Origin: WSZY01 sp964559845
Lineage (GTDB): Bacteria; Pseudomonadota; Zetaproteobacteria; Mariprofundales; Mariprofundaceae
DNA: 54,998 nt
Direction: 5' to 3'
Assembly: GCA_964559845.1 (NCBI GenBank)
Contig: CAZLJF010000005.1
Span: forward strand, 1 to 54,998
This document shows positions 32,928 to 41,473 of the stretch, in pieces. The notes beneath the pieces were generated by a model. The model was not told the origin of the DNA. It made no database searches and saw nothing but the letters and a program-made list of their open reading frames with translations. Both the position numbers and the translations under genes were made by a program. How positions within the stretch are numbered: position 1 is the first letter of the stretch; every line of letters starts with the position of its first letter.

Positions 32928-33946
32928 TTGATTCGACCTTTGGTGGCTTCGATAACCTTGAAACCCTGTTCCTGTGTTACAATACGATATTGCATCAATC
33001 TTTGCTCCAGCGTGGCTTCATAAGGCAATTTTCGGTTGGCAACCATGTAAAGCCTGCCGCCGCGTTTCAGTGAACCGCAGGCGTTGGCAATGATGGTCTG
33101 GCCGAGTGAAATATCCTGTTGCTGCCCGGCATGGAAGGGCGGGTTGCAGACCACCCAGTCGAGCTTCAGAGGCAATGGCCCGGCTGCTGCATCCAGCCAG
33201 TGAGACTGAATCTTCTCCTGCCACGCCCGGGTGTTTTTCCCTGCACACTCCAGGGCCAGACGATCCGCTTCGATCAGGTAGAGTCTTTTGATCTCCGGAT
33301 AGCGGCGCAATATGTTTTCAGAGAGTAGTCCATAGCCGCAGCAGAGATCCATGCCGGTTCCGGATAGTGAATCGGGCAGGTTTTGCAGCAGCAGTTGCGA
33401 GCCGCTATCCACTTTCTCCCAGCTGAACAGGCCCGGTTGTGCGATCAGGCCGTGGCTGTTGACGACTCCGGGCCTCGCATCTGCAATCCATTGTTTTGCA
33501 AGCATGCCATCCAGTGAACTGCTTTTCCTTGCCGAGAAAATCCTGCACTTTGATTTGGATGAGGAAGTTACGTTTCCAGCCAGTTTCTCAAGTGCCGCCT
33601 CATAGCTTTTAGCACCATGCTTGTTCGGACAGACAACGATCAGCTTGCCATTCTCGGCGAGAGCTTGCATCGCTTCAGCCATCCGGTTCAGTGTCTGCTG
33701 CTTGTTTTTGAATGGAATCAGCAGAATGAGGTCGGATGTTTTCTCAAGGCTTTGTGAACAGTTCAGACCCATCCTGACCAGTTCATCATATTCGGGCTTG
33801 AAGTGTTGCAACAGGACAAGCTTGTTGCACCGGCTATTGATCTCTTTGAGTCGCGGATCGGCATGGGCATTGATGACGGCAACACGGCTGCTGTCATTAT
33901 TCAGACTGTCAATTGCTGACTGATACAATAGTTGGACGGCAGGCAT
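32924..33946 (-). CDS. RsmC/RlmG-like rRNA guanine-N2 methyltransferase
   Basis: 340 residues, duplicated methyltransferase fold. The degenerate N-terminal half binds RNA; the C-terminal half has the SAM motif DLCCGYGLLS and the catalytic NPPFHAG. Which guanine (16S G1207 or 23S G1835) cannot be decided from sequence alone. A 7-bp hairpin (33949-33964) covers the ribosome-binding region just before its ATG. It overlaps rsuA, so two rRNA modification genes are coupled. Confidence 0.83.
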   Translation of the reverse strand: MPAVQLLYQSAIDSLNNDSSRVAVINAHADPRLKEINSRCNKLVLLQHFKPEYDELVRMGLNCSQSLEKTSDLILLIPFKNKQQTLNRMAEAMQALAENGKLIVVCPNKHGAKSYEAALEKLAGNVTSSSKSKCRIFSARKSSSLDGMLAKQWIADARPGVVNSHGLIAQPGLFSWEKVDSGSQLLLQNLPDSLSGTGMDLCCGYGLLSENILRRYPEIKRLYLIEADRLALECAGKNTRAWQEKIQSHWLDAAAGPLPLKLDWVVCNPPFHAGQQQDISLGQTIIANACGSLKRGGRLYMVANRKLPYEATLEQRLMQYRIVTQEQGFKVIEATKGRIK

Positions 33947-33964
33947 GGCCCGGAAACTTCCGGG

Positions 33965-34432
33965 TTACTTTTTGCCGGAGCTGCCAAAGCCGCCGGCTCC
34001 GCGTTCGGTTGCCGGGAGTTCGGACACCGTCTGAAAATCTGCCTGTACAAATGGTGCGATAATCATCTGGGCAATGCGGTCGCCGCGCTGGATATGGAAA
34101 GGCGTCTTACCATGGTTGATCAGGATTACCCCCACCTCGCCGCGATAATCGGCATCGATTGTGCCTGGTGTGTTGAGTACCGTAATACCATGTTTAAGCG
34201 CCAGTCCTGAACGCGGGCGAACCTGGGCCTCAAAGTTGTCCGGCAGGGCCATCGCAAAGCCGGTTGGAATCAGGGCATGCTCCCCCGGTTCGATGACCAT
34301 ATCGCCGTCAATGGCAGCACGAAGATCGGCGCCTGCAGCATGCAGGGTGGCATAGTGGGGAAGGTCAAGCCCTTCGCCATGCGGCAGTTGCTGAATTTGT
34401 ACGACCGGGTGTTTGCTTACGTCAGTAGTCAT
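33965..34432 (-). CDS. dut: dUTP diphosphatase
   Basis: Hydrolyses dUTP to dUMP, preventing uracil incorporation. 155 residues with the five trimeric-dUTPase motifs: AGADLRAAID, PRSGLALKHG, NTPGTIDADYRGEV, RGDRIAQMI and the Arg/Gly-rich C-terminal RGAGGFGSSG. The ATG at 34432 overlaps the coaBC stop (ATGA). The coaBC-dut arrangement is widespread in proteobacteria. Confidence 0.95.
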   Translation of the reverse strand: MTTDVSKHPVVQIQQLPHGEGLDLPHYATLHAAGADLRAAIDGDMVIEPGEHALIPTGFAMALPDNFEAQVRPRSGLALKHGITVLNTPGTIDADYRGEVGVILINHGKTPFHIQRGDRIAQMIIAPFVQADFQTVSELPATERGAGGFGSSGKK

Positions 34433-35610
34433 CTCTGTAACTCCATGATCTTTTCGATTATTTTTTCTGCCAACTGCTCTTTTGGAAGAGCATTGATTGC
34501 ATCTGTATGCCCGGCTGTAATCCACCAGCCGCTGGCCTTTTCGCTGCCCATGTTACCTATATCATTGGCGAAGATGGCATCGACGCCTTTGCGGACAAGT
34601 TTCTCGCGGGCATGCCTGATGTGATCGCATGACTCGGCTGCAAAAGCAATGACATGGGCAGGCCTGTTCTCCATGTTGGCAATGGTGGCAACAATGTCCG
34701 GGTTGGCAGTGAGTTCAACCTGAATCTGTTCTGTGTCGCCCCGTTTCAGTTTTTCGCCCGATCGATTCTTAAAAGAAAAGTCACTGACGGCAGCCGTACC
34801 AATAAAGGCATCTGCACCCTTCGCCTGTTCCCGACATGCTATCAGCATATCCTCGGCAGACTCAATATCGATTCGCCGAATCCGGTTTACAGACGCAGGT
34901 GTTCCGGGGCCTGCAACAAGTGTAACAGTGGCGCCGAGTGCCGAAGCGATGTGAGCCATGTAAGCCCCGAGCGCTCCTGTTGCCCGGTTGGTGAGCAGGC
35001 GCACACCATCCCAGCGCTCCCATGTCGGCCCGGTATTGATGACCCAGCGTTGACCGGCAAGTTTCTGCTCATGTAGCAGTGGAATCAGGTCATCCATGAT
35101 TGTTTCAGGCTCATTCAGTCGCCCCGGACCACTCTCGCCACAGGCAAGCTCACCGGATGCGGGACCGGAAAAGTGGAGGCCGCGTGCATTGAGGGTTTCA
35201 ACGTTCCCTTTTGTGGCATCACTCTCCCACATGGAGTGATTCATGGCCGGAGCCACCAGTACCGGCGCATCATTGACCTGCATGATGGTGGTTAGCAGGT
35301 CATCGGCAATGCCATAGGCCAGTTTGGTGATCAGGTTGGCTGTGGCGGGTGCAATGATGATGGCATCGGCCCATCGGGCCAGTTGAATATGTCCCATCTC
35401 CCGTTCACTTGTCAGATCAAACAGCTCGGTATGGACCTGCTCCCCTGTCAGCGCCTCAAAGGTGAGAGGGGTGACAAATTCACAAGCCGATCTGGTCATC
35501 ACACAGCGGACTTTTGCCCCCTGTTTGATCAGCAGGCGGGCCAGTTCAGCCACGCGATAGACGGCAATGCCGCCTCCAATACCAAGCAGGATGCGCCTGT
35601 TATTCAGCAA
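34429..35610 (-). CDS. coaBC: Bifunctional phosphopantothenoylcysteine decarboxylase / phosphopantothenate-cysteine ligase
   Basis: Two steps of CoA synthesis in one protein of 393 residues. The N-terminal flavin decarboxylase has GGGIAVYR, His in GHIQLARWAD, PAMNHSMW and the active Cys in ELACGESGPGRL. The C-terminal synthetase has INTGPTWERWDGVRLLTNRATG and AAVSDF. The protein is complete. Three bases downstream of bcp and overlapping dut. TTG/ATG alternatives are not needed. Confidence 0.95.
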   Translation of the reverse strand: MLNNRRILLGIGGGIAVYRVAELARLLIKQGAKVRCVMTRSACEFVTPLTFEALTGEQVHTELFDLTSEREMGHIQLARWADAIIIAPATANLITKLAYGIADDLLTTIMQVNDAPVLVAPAMNHSMWESDATKGNVETLNARGLHFSGPASGELACGESGPGRLNEPETIMDDLIPLLHEQKLAGQRWVINTGPTWERWDGVRLLTNRATGALGAYMAHIASALGATVTLVAGPGTPASVNRIRRIDIESAEDMLIACREQAKGADAFIGTAAVSDFSFKNRSGEKLKRGDTEQIQVELTANPDIVATIANMENRPAHVIAFAAESCDHIRHAREKLVRKGVDAIFANDIGNMGSEKASGWWITAGHTDAINALPKEQLAEKIIEKIMELQR

Positions 35611-35613
35611 GCT

Positions 35614-36093
35614 TTAGCTCTGCAGCTCTTTAAGGGTTTCCAGCACCGTGGCGACGTGCTCTTTTACACGCACCTTTCGCCATGCATAGGCCACATCGCC
35701 ATCCGGGTTGATGATGAAGGTGGAACGCTCAACGCCCAGAGACTCCTTGCCGTAGAGCTTTTTGATCCGGATGACATCAAAGGCTTTGCAGAGCAGTTCA
35801 TCCGCATCGGAGATCAGCGGGAAATTCAGCGACTGTTTTTCTGTGAAGCGTTGATGCGATTTCACGGAGTCACGGCTGACGCCCACGATGACGGCATCGG
35901 CGGCTGAAAAATCCGGTAGTGCATCACGAAACTCGCAGGACTCGGTGGTGCAGCCCGGCGTATTGTCTTTCGGATAGAAGTAGAGGATTACCCATTTTCC
36001 CTTCAGGTCGGAAAGTTTCAGTGTGCCTTCAGGCCATGTTGGCAATTCGATGTCCGGTGCAGCATCGCCGGGGTTAAGTTTGTAGTCGCTCAT
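35614..36093 (-). CDS. bcp: Thiol peroxidase, Bcp/PrxQ type
   Basis: 159-residue peroxiredoxin that reduces hydroperoxides with thioredoxin. The active-site region FYPKDNTPGCTTESCEFRD contains the peroxidatic Cys and, five residues later, the resolving Cys, the PrxQ arrangement. First gene of the bcp-coaBC-dut-rsmC-like-rsuA operon. Divergent from ispH across a 103-bp gap. Confidence 0.92.
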   Translation of the reverse strand: MSDYKLNPGDAAPDIELPTWPEGTLKLSDLKGKWVILYFYPKDNTPGCTTESCEFRDALPDFSAADAVIVGVSRDSVKSHQRFTEKQSLNFPLISDADELLCKAFDVIRIKKLYGKESLGVERSTFIINPDGDVAYAWRKVRVKEHVATVLETLKELQS

Positions 36094-36196
36094 TGCTTCT
36101 CCTTATGCTCTCTTTTCCGCTTCTTCTCTGTTCTTTTCTTTCAAAGGGCAATCATGAATGATAAATTGCACGTTTGAAACAGACGAGGAGTTTTTG

Positions 36197-37120
36197 ATGC
36201 AGATCATACTGGCAGAACCGCGCGGATTTTGTGCGGGTGTGGACAGGGCCATCGAGATTGTGGAGCGCGCACTCAAGGTATATGGCGCGCCGGTCTATGT
36301 GTGCCATGAGATTGTGCATAACAGGTTTGTTGTTGAAGATTTACGGGCCAAGGGCGCAGTGTTTGTGAATGAGGTGGATGATGCACCGGATGGTTCACTG
36401 CTGATCTTTTCCGCACACGGAGTCAGCAAGGCTGTGCGTGAGCGTGCAAAGCAGAGAGAGTTGAAGGTTATCGATGCAACCTGCCCGTTGGTAACCAAGG
36501 TGCATGTGGAGTTGTTGCGCCATTATCAGCGGGGTGATCAGGTGATTCTGATCGGCCATGCCGGACATCCGGAGGTGGAGGGAACGATGGGACAGGCGCC
36601 TGCAGGCGCGGTACTGCTGGTCTCCACGCCGGGTGAAGTTAAGTCTCTGGTAGTGAAAGATGAAAACAGGCTGGCCTTTGTCACCCAGACGACCCTGAGT
36701 GTAGATGATACGGCTGATGTGATTGAGGCACTTAAACAGCGATTTCCCAATATTCAGGGTCCCAGACGCGAGGATATCTGTTATGCCACCAGTAATCGTC
36801 AGGCGGCAGTCAAGGAGCTTTCCGATGCCTGTGATGCGGTTCTGGTGATTGGTTCAAAGAACTCTTCCAACAGCAACCGTTTAAGAGAGGTTGCCGAACG
36901 CAGAGGGGTGGATGCCTGGTTGATTGATGGCCCGGAGGATATTGATCCTGAATGGCTGAAAGGCCGATCCAGAATCGGCATTACAGCCGGAGCCTCTGCT
37001 CCGGAAGTACTGGTTCAGCAGGTGATTGAATATCTTCATAAGTATGGTTGTAGCGGTGTGGAAGTTTCCAGAGTGGTTGAGGAGCATGTCACCTTTAGCC
37101 TGCCGGAGGAGTTGCGTTAG
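36197..37120 (+). CDS. ispH: 4-hydroxy-3-methylbut-2-enyl diphosphate reductase
   Basis: Final enzyme of the MEP isoprenoid pathway; a [4Fe-4S] protein that makes IPP and DMAPP. 307 residues. Cluster cysteines in GFCAGVDRAIE, DATCPLV and ICYATSNRQ, His in HEIVHN and HAGHPEVEGT, which carries the catalytic Glu. The ATG at 36197 follows GAGGAG; an in-frame ATG at 36158 lacks a ribosome site. Confidence 0.95.
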   Translation: MQIILAEPRGFCAGVDRAIEIVERALKVYGAPVYVCHEIVHNRFVVEDLRAKGAVFVNEVDDAPDGSLLIFSAHGVSKAVRERAKQRELKVIDATCPLVTKVHVELLRHYQRGDQVILIGHAGHPEVEGTMGQAPAGAVLLVSTPGEVKSLVVKDENRLAFVTQTTLSVDDTADVIEALKQRFPNIQGPRREDICYATSNRQAAVKELSDACDAVLVIGSKNSSNSNRLREVAERRGVDAWLIDGPEDIDPEWLKGRSRIGITAGASAPEVLVQQVIEYLHKYGCSGVEVSRVVEEHVTFSLPEELR

Positions 37121-37189
37121 GCACTTCTCCCGGCCTGTTTATTGAGATCATTTCGGGTCGGAGTGGAGGAGTTCTTCGGAGAAGGATGA

Positions 37190-37708
37190 GAAGGCAGCAA
37201 TATACGGGAACATGGCCGTACCAGTGAAACCGGGAATGCCACAAGCGACATGACTGTGGCCATCGATGATTTCTCACGCGAATTGTATGCAGGCATCTAC
37301 CCGGACAAAACGCAGTACAGTGCGGCCGCCTTTCTGCAGCAGGTGCTGGATGAATGCCCGTATACCGTTGAGTACACATATTCGGACAACGGCAAGGAAT
37401 ACAAGGGCACAGATGCCCATGAATTCGTGAAGCTGTGCCGGGATCATGGCATCGGACAGAAGTTCACCCGTTGCAATCGCCCCCAGACCAACCGCAAGGC
37501 CGAGCGGGTAATCCGAACGCTAATGGATATGTGGCATACGCGGGAACAATTCAGGGATCGTAAACAGCGCCAGATCAGCTTGTTGCGATTCATCAACTAC
37601 TACAATACTGTCAAACCCCACAAAGGCATTGATGATATGACACCGCAGGAAAAGCTCTTCGAGCATTTCTACAACAAAAATGTAAACAACGCAAGAATTC
37701 CTAACACA
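37190..37708 (+). pseudogene. IS481-type transposase remnant
   Basis: Only the C-terminal part of the DDE integrase core is in frame: AIDDFSRELYAG with the first Asp, YSDNGKEYKG with the second, PQTNRKAERV with the Glu, and the YNTVKPHKGID tail. QTNRKAER has Arg in place of the usual Gly. The catalytic domain's start and the whole N-terminal helix-turn-helix region are missing, and a stop lies at 37187-37189. No terminal inverted repeats are visible. The reading frame runs on to 37831, over the end of the TPR gene, because its own stop is lost. Confidence 0.8.
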
Positions 37709-38317
37709 TTATTGATTCAGGTAGCGGGTTGCCTCTACATGTCCGGGGATGCGCACAAGCACGCTCCGGTATGCATTTTTTGCCAGTTCCTGTTTACCCT
37801 GCCAAGCATAGGCTCGAGCCAGATATACTAGGATGGATGCGTCAGAAGGGTAATAACTCGAAAGTGACATGCTGTGTTTAGCGAGTGTCTCCCATTTTCT
37901 CAAACCCTCTTCACAAGCCATCATGCGGATATGGGCCAGATAGTTGTATGGTGACTGTGCCAGCACCTGTTTTAAATAGCGTGATGCCTCATTCCAGCGC
38001 TGCTGCGCTATGAGGGGCAGAGCAATACCAAGCCGTGCATCAAATGAACGCTGATTGCGTTCCAGTGCCTGTTTATACGCATGAATCGCATCATTATAAT
38101 TGCCCTGCAAGTAATTCAGCCAGCCATAGCGCAACAGAGCCAGTTCACTTTCACTACTCTTATCCAGTAAGGGCGCAATCAATGCGGCGGCTTTTTCATA
38201 TTTTCCGTTGGCTTCCAGTGCATAGGAATCACTCCAGATATTATTACTCGCCGCCTGTGTGAAAGATGGCGCTGCCGCCAGCATGACCAGTGCCAATATG
38301 AATTTTAACTTTAACAT
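37709..38317 (-). CDS. Secreted TPR protein, last gene of the TetR-PqqD operon
   Basis: 202 residues. Signal peptide (MLKLKFILALVMLAAAP, cleavage after FTQA), then four to five tetratricopeptide repeats: GKYEKAAALIAPLLDK, LQGNYNDAIHAYKQALERN, QQRWNEASRYLKQVLAQSP and WQGKQELAKNAYRSVL. Periplasmic scaffold. It starts 14 bases after the barrel gene, and the transposase remnant begins right at its 3' end, so any further operon genes may have been lost. Confidence 0.75.
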   Translation of the reverse strand: MLKLKFILALVMLAAAPSFTQAASNNIWSDSYALEANGKYEKAAALIAPLLDKSSESELALLRYGWLNYLQGNYNDAIHAYKQALERNQRSFDARLGIALPLIAQQRWNEASRYLKQVLAQSPYNYLAHIRMMACEEGLRKWETLAKHSMSLSSYYPSDASILVYLARAYAWQGKQELAKNAYRSVLVRIPGHVEATRYLNQ

Positions 38318-38331
38318 GGTTTATTTCTCCC

Positions 38332-39261
38332 TTACCAGCTTTTCGAAATATCGATATAAGCAAAACGATTATTATAACTATTGCCGATAGTATTATTCAG
38401 GTAGCGCTCGTTACCGCCTATCAACATCAGGTGCAACGATTCGGTAATGCGCCACTGTAGCGCCAGCGATAACGAACCACGCTGAATATCGGCGATGTTA
38501 TAGACCGCCGCCGCATCATTATCGACCGCATAAATACGTTCGCCGAACAGCCCGTTAAGCTGCATTTTTTCAAGATGGTGCCATGACCCCGGTGCAAACC
38601 AGTGCGTCCATTTCACATCAGTCGCCGATGTGCTGCTTTTATTCTGGGCTCGCTGGCGATTGGACGGCTTGATAAACCAGCCTCTGGCCTGAAACCAGTC
38701 CGCTCCCTGATTCAAGCCGAATCCGAGCGTTGGCGTAAACTGCTCTACACTCAGGTTATTCTGATAAACCGAATGCGCATAGCCGAAATCGATGTAGAAG
38801 GTTTTGGCATAATTCAGAAAGGATATCTGAGGCGCCACAACTTTGACGTTATCTGTATTTCCGGTGATATCATTGTTGTTGATGAAGTGTCCGTTCATCA
38901 TCAATGTCAGCGGGCCGGGAAGAGCATCGAAATAGAGTTTATAGCGGGCATTGGCAAAATAACCCTGCTGGTTGATGCTGTTGCCCACCTTGAACGTCAG
39001 TCTGGTGTAATTGGCGGCCAGCGAAAAACCGCCCTTATCCAGATAATCTGCACTTAATATCAGACCGCCACTCGAAAGCGAACTACGCTGCAATGAACCG
39101 CTATAATTGCCATACAGCCCCTGGATATCTGTTTTGACTTCCCAGTCACCATCTGCTGCAAACACCATCTGCTGGATACTCATAGCCGTTGTGATCACTC
39201 CGGCCATTATCAAGAGTCCCTTTTTCACTACCCTTCTTCGTACTTCTGGCTGTTTCATCAT
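38332..39261 (-). CDS. Predicted outer-membrane beta-barrel of the TetR-PqqD operon
   Basis: 309 residues with a long signal peptide (cleavage near VFAA, about residue 35) and alternating amphipathic strands rich in Tyr, Asn and Gly. It ends in an aromatic residue (SKSW), usual for barrels folded by the BAM complex. I do not recognise a family. Ten bases separate it from the transporter-peptidase gene, so it belongs to the same transcript. It is probably the outer-membrane partner of the system. Confidence 0.65.
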   Translation of the reverse strand: MMKQPEVRRRVVKKGLLIMAGVITTAMSIQQMVFAADGDWEVKTDIQGLYGNYSGSLQRSSLSSGGLILSADYLDKGGFSLAANYTRLTFKVGNSINQQGYFANARYKLYFDALPGPLTLMMNGHFINNNDITGNTDNVKVVAPQISFLNYAKTFYIDFGYAHSVYQNNLSVEQFTPTLGFGLNQGADWFQARGWFIKPSNRQRAQNKSSTSATDVKWTHWFAPGSWHHLEKMQLNGLFGERIYAVDNDAAAVYNIADIQRGSLSLALQWRITESLHLMLIGGNERYLNNTIGNSYNNRFAYIDISKSW

Positions 39262-39271
39262 TACACTCCTG

Positions 39272-41470
39272 TTATTTGTAATCTTGTTCGTTACCTGTAA
39301 CTACTGTCCATGCTGGGATGCCTGCATCCGCTTTCTGGCCAATTTCCAACAGCGTGGCTTCGAGCAGCGTTGAATCACCTTTTTGTATACTGATTCGGGT
39401 GCAGCCCAGCCGTGGTTCAATACAGGCTGATGTCGCCACCTGTATGGGAGACCCTAGCGGCAGCGTCAAGCTGTGAGTTCCATGCTGCTGCCAATGTCCT
39501 TCAGACCAGCTGCGCTCATAATCGCTATCGACCCCACCGCCCAGCGGTAGCATAAGTTGAGTGACTAAGCGCTGTAACCTTGTTGCCGGCAATAAGCTCA
39601 TCGATGGTTGATCGCGCCATGTCAGCTTGCCTTCTGTGAACGGGGTCAGCCCCAGCGCCAGCAACCAGGCATCCAGAAACAAATCTGCCGGCCCTTCACG
39701 ATCATAAAAAGCCAGCAAATGATCCTGGCAGCTAAATGCAGCACTGGCGCCGGAATCTGTCTCCAGTCGCAACACGCCAAGCAGATTCAGCGATACCGAC
39801 ATGCGCCGTTTTTTCAATATATCACCCTGCTTTCCAGACTGATAAACCTGATAACAGAACTGTCTGCCCGCATTCATTCTCAAACTGTCTACCAATGCCA
39901 TATCGGTTTTGGGCGTCATCACAGACTCCCCCTCCTCCGGGCGGGAGAATAGCCGGAACTGCGCCTTATCCGTTGCTGTGGCCTGAAACATCACCGTTGT
40001 TAAATGGAACGGCAAGGTCGGGCTGCCCAGAGTTTCGCCGCACTGTACATGCAAATGCAGATGCGGTTGGGGCGAACGCCCGGAAGAACCACATTCAGCC
40101 AGTTGCTGAGCCGGGTTGACGTATGCCCCTACTTCAACGCTGATACTGTCCTGCTTGAGATGTGCCAACAGGGCATACAAACCATTTTGCATGCGAATCA
40201 ACACATGATTTCCCCAGTTATTATCCACATCGACCTGACCGGGAGGATTATCCGGCAGACTATCCAGTGTTTTTACTACATAACCGGCCACTGGCGACAA
40301 CACGGGCAGACCAAAACAGTAATAATCATTCAGCGCCGCACCATCGGTGCGATAGCTTTTGCCCTGTTCGATAATATAAAAATCCAATGCATGCTGCCAG
40401 GGAGGTTGATGCGTATGCGGGCCGTTAAAACCCTGATAAATATCCCAACGCCCGTAAAAAGGTGCTACCACCGGCAGACTGCCGAATTCACCATGCCGGA
40501 CCATGGCCAGACGCGTACGCTCGGCGCTCTTTTCCGGCAGTGCTGGCGCATCCAGCGTCACCTGCAACGATTCTGAAGCCGGCCGCTTGGTCAGCGCAGT
40601 CAGCACCAACATGGTAGTAACCAAAAAAGGAACAGCCATTACCGGCAAACCGTATACCAGCATAAATGTTTCGGATGCCGCCGTCACCAATGCTGCAATG
40701 ATCGCACCGACCATCGCCAGTATAAAATTCTGCACGCCCGGCACCGTAAAAATACCCCCCAGCGCCATGGACACCAAAATAAAATTAAACCCGTTCCAGG
40801 CCACTAGGTCGGGGTGCAGACTGCCGGACAGGAATGTATAGCTTGTAAACCCGCATAAAAACCCGGCTACAGCCAACAGGGATAAATATCGCGAAGTGAT
40901 AAGCAGGCCGGCAAACATCAGCATGCCGGACAGCGGATGCGGGATAAAAAAAGCTGAACCGAGAGCGGTAAAAAATTGGTCAATGATGGGGGATATATAA
41001 CTATCACGTGGTGTCATCGGCAGCAGATATCGACTCAATGTACCGTAACTGTGTGAAGCCAGCGACACTGTTAAGGCGACGATCACAAAAGGCAGGCTTA
41101 AGGCCGGCAACCGATCCAGTCGCCACAGCACATCGGCGATGGCGACCGTGGCAAATACAGCCAGCACAGCACCGAGAACAATCAATACAACCAGATACAT
41201 ATCCAGCTGGTAATAAGCACCCAGCGAAAGTCCGACCAGCAGGCTGTTATAGACATGCAAACCGCTGCCCAGATTCCTGAACTGCAATAACCGTGCAGTC
41301 ATCACGCCGGCGATGGCAGCCAGCAATCCGGCCAGTGCGGTATTGGGAAACCAGAACGTTGCCGCCAAAAACAGACCGCCAACGACTGGGCGTTCAGCAA
41401 ACAGAATCGAGCCGTAGGCTCTGAACAAGCCCGCAACAGTCTGCTTTACTGTGCTTAGTACGGGATTCAT
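39272..41470 (-). CDS. Urea transporter domain fused to M23 metallopeptidase
   Basis: 732 residues. Residues 1-295 form a urea-transporter (UT, PF03253) domain: about ten membrane helices in two repeats, with LGSGLHVYNSLLVGL and the matching LVAWNGFNFILVSMALG half. After a short linker, a periplasmic M23 (LytM-like) peptidase follows: HALDFY near 362 and the HLHLHV zinc/catalytic pair near 469. Residues 500-732 are an extra domain without a recognised motif. UT-M23 fusions exist in other bacteria but are poorly characterised. The real substrate here is probably an amine or amide-like small molecule rather than urea (inference); no urease gene is present. Confidence 0.85.
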   Translation of the reverse strand: MNPVLSTVKQTVAGLFRAYGSILFAERPVVGGLFLAATFWFPNTALAGLLAAIAGVMTARLLQFRNLGSGLHVYNSLLVGLSLGAYYQLDMYLVVLIVLGAVLAVFATVAIADVLWRLDRLPALSLPFVIVALTVSLASHSYGTLSRYLLPMTPRDSYISPIIDQFFTALGSAFFIPHPLSGMLMFAGLLITSRYLSLLAVAGFLCGFTSYTFLSGSLHPDLVAWNGFNFILVSMALGGIFTVPGVQNFILAMVGAIIAALVTAASETFMLVYGLPVMAVPFLVTTMLVLTALTKRPASESLQVTLDAPALPEKSAERTRLAMVRHGEFGSLPVVAPFYGRWDIYQGFNGPHTHQPPWQHALDFYIIEQGKSYRTDGAALNDYYCFGLPVLSPVAGYVVKTLDSLPDNPPGQVDVDNNWGNHVLIRMQNGLYALLAHLKQDSISVEVGAYVNPAQQLAECGSSGRSPQPHLHLHVQCGETLGSPTLPFHLTTVMFQATATDKAQFRLFSRPEEGESVMTPKTDMALVDSLRMNAGRQFCYQVYQSGKQGDILKKRRMSVSLNLLGVLRLETDSGASAAFSCQDHLLAFYDREGPADLFLDAWLLALGLTPFTEGKLTWRDQPSMSLLPATRLQRLVTQLMLPLGGGVDSDYERSWSEGHWQQHGTHSLTLPLGSPIQVATSACIEPRLGCTRISIQKGDSTLLEATLLEIGQKADAGIPAWTVVTGNEQDYK

Positions 41471-41473
41471 TGA

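Noticed and set aside
33949..33964. Hairpin between dut and the rsmC-like gene as a terminator
   Set aside because: No T-run follows on the - strand and the downstream gene starts at once; at most it affects translation start.
37709..37831. Extension of the transposase frame to 37831
   Set aside because: This stretch is the antisense of the TPR gene; the transposase lost its own stop and simply reads through.
40004..40576. 190-codon frame on the + strand opposite the UT-M23 gene
   Set aside because: Antisense to clear domains and without ribosome site or recognisable content.
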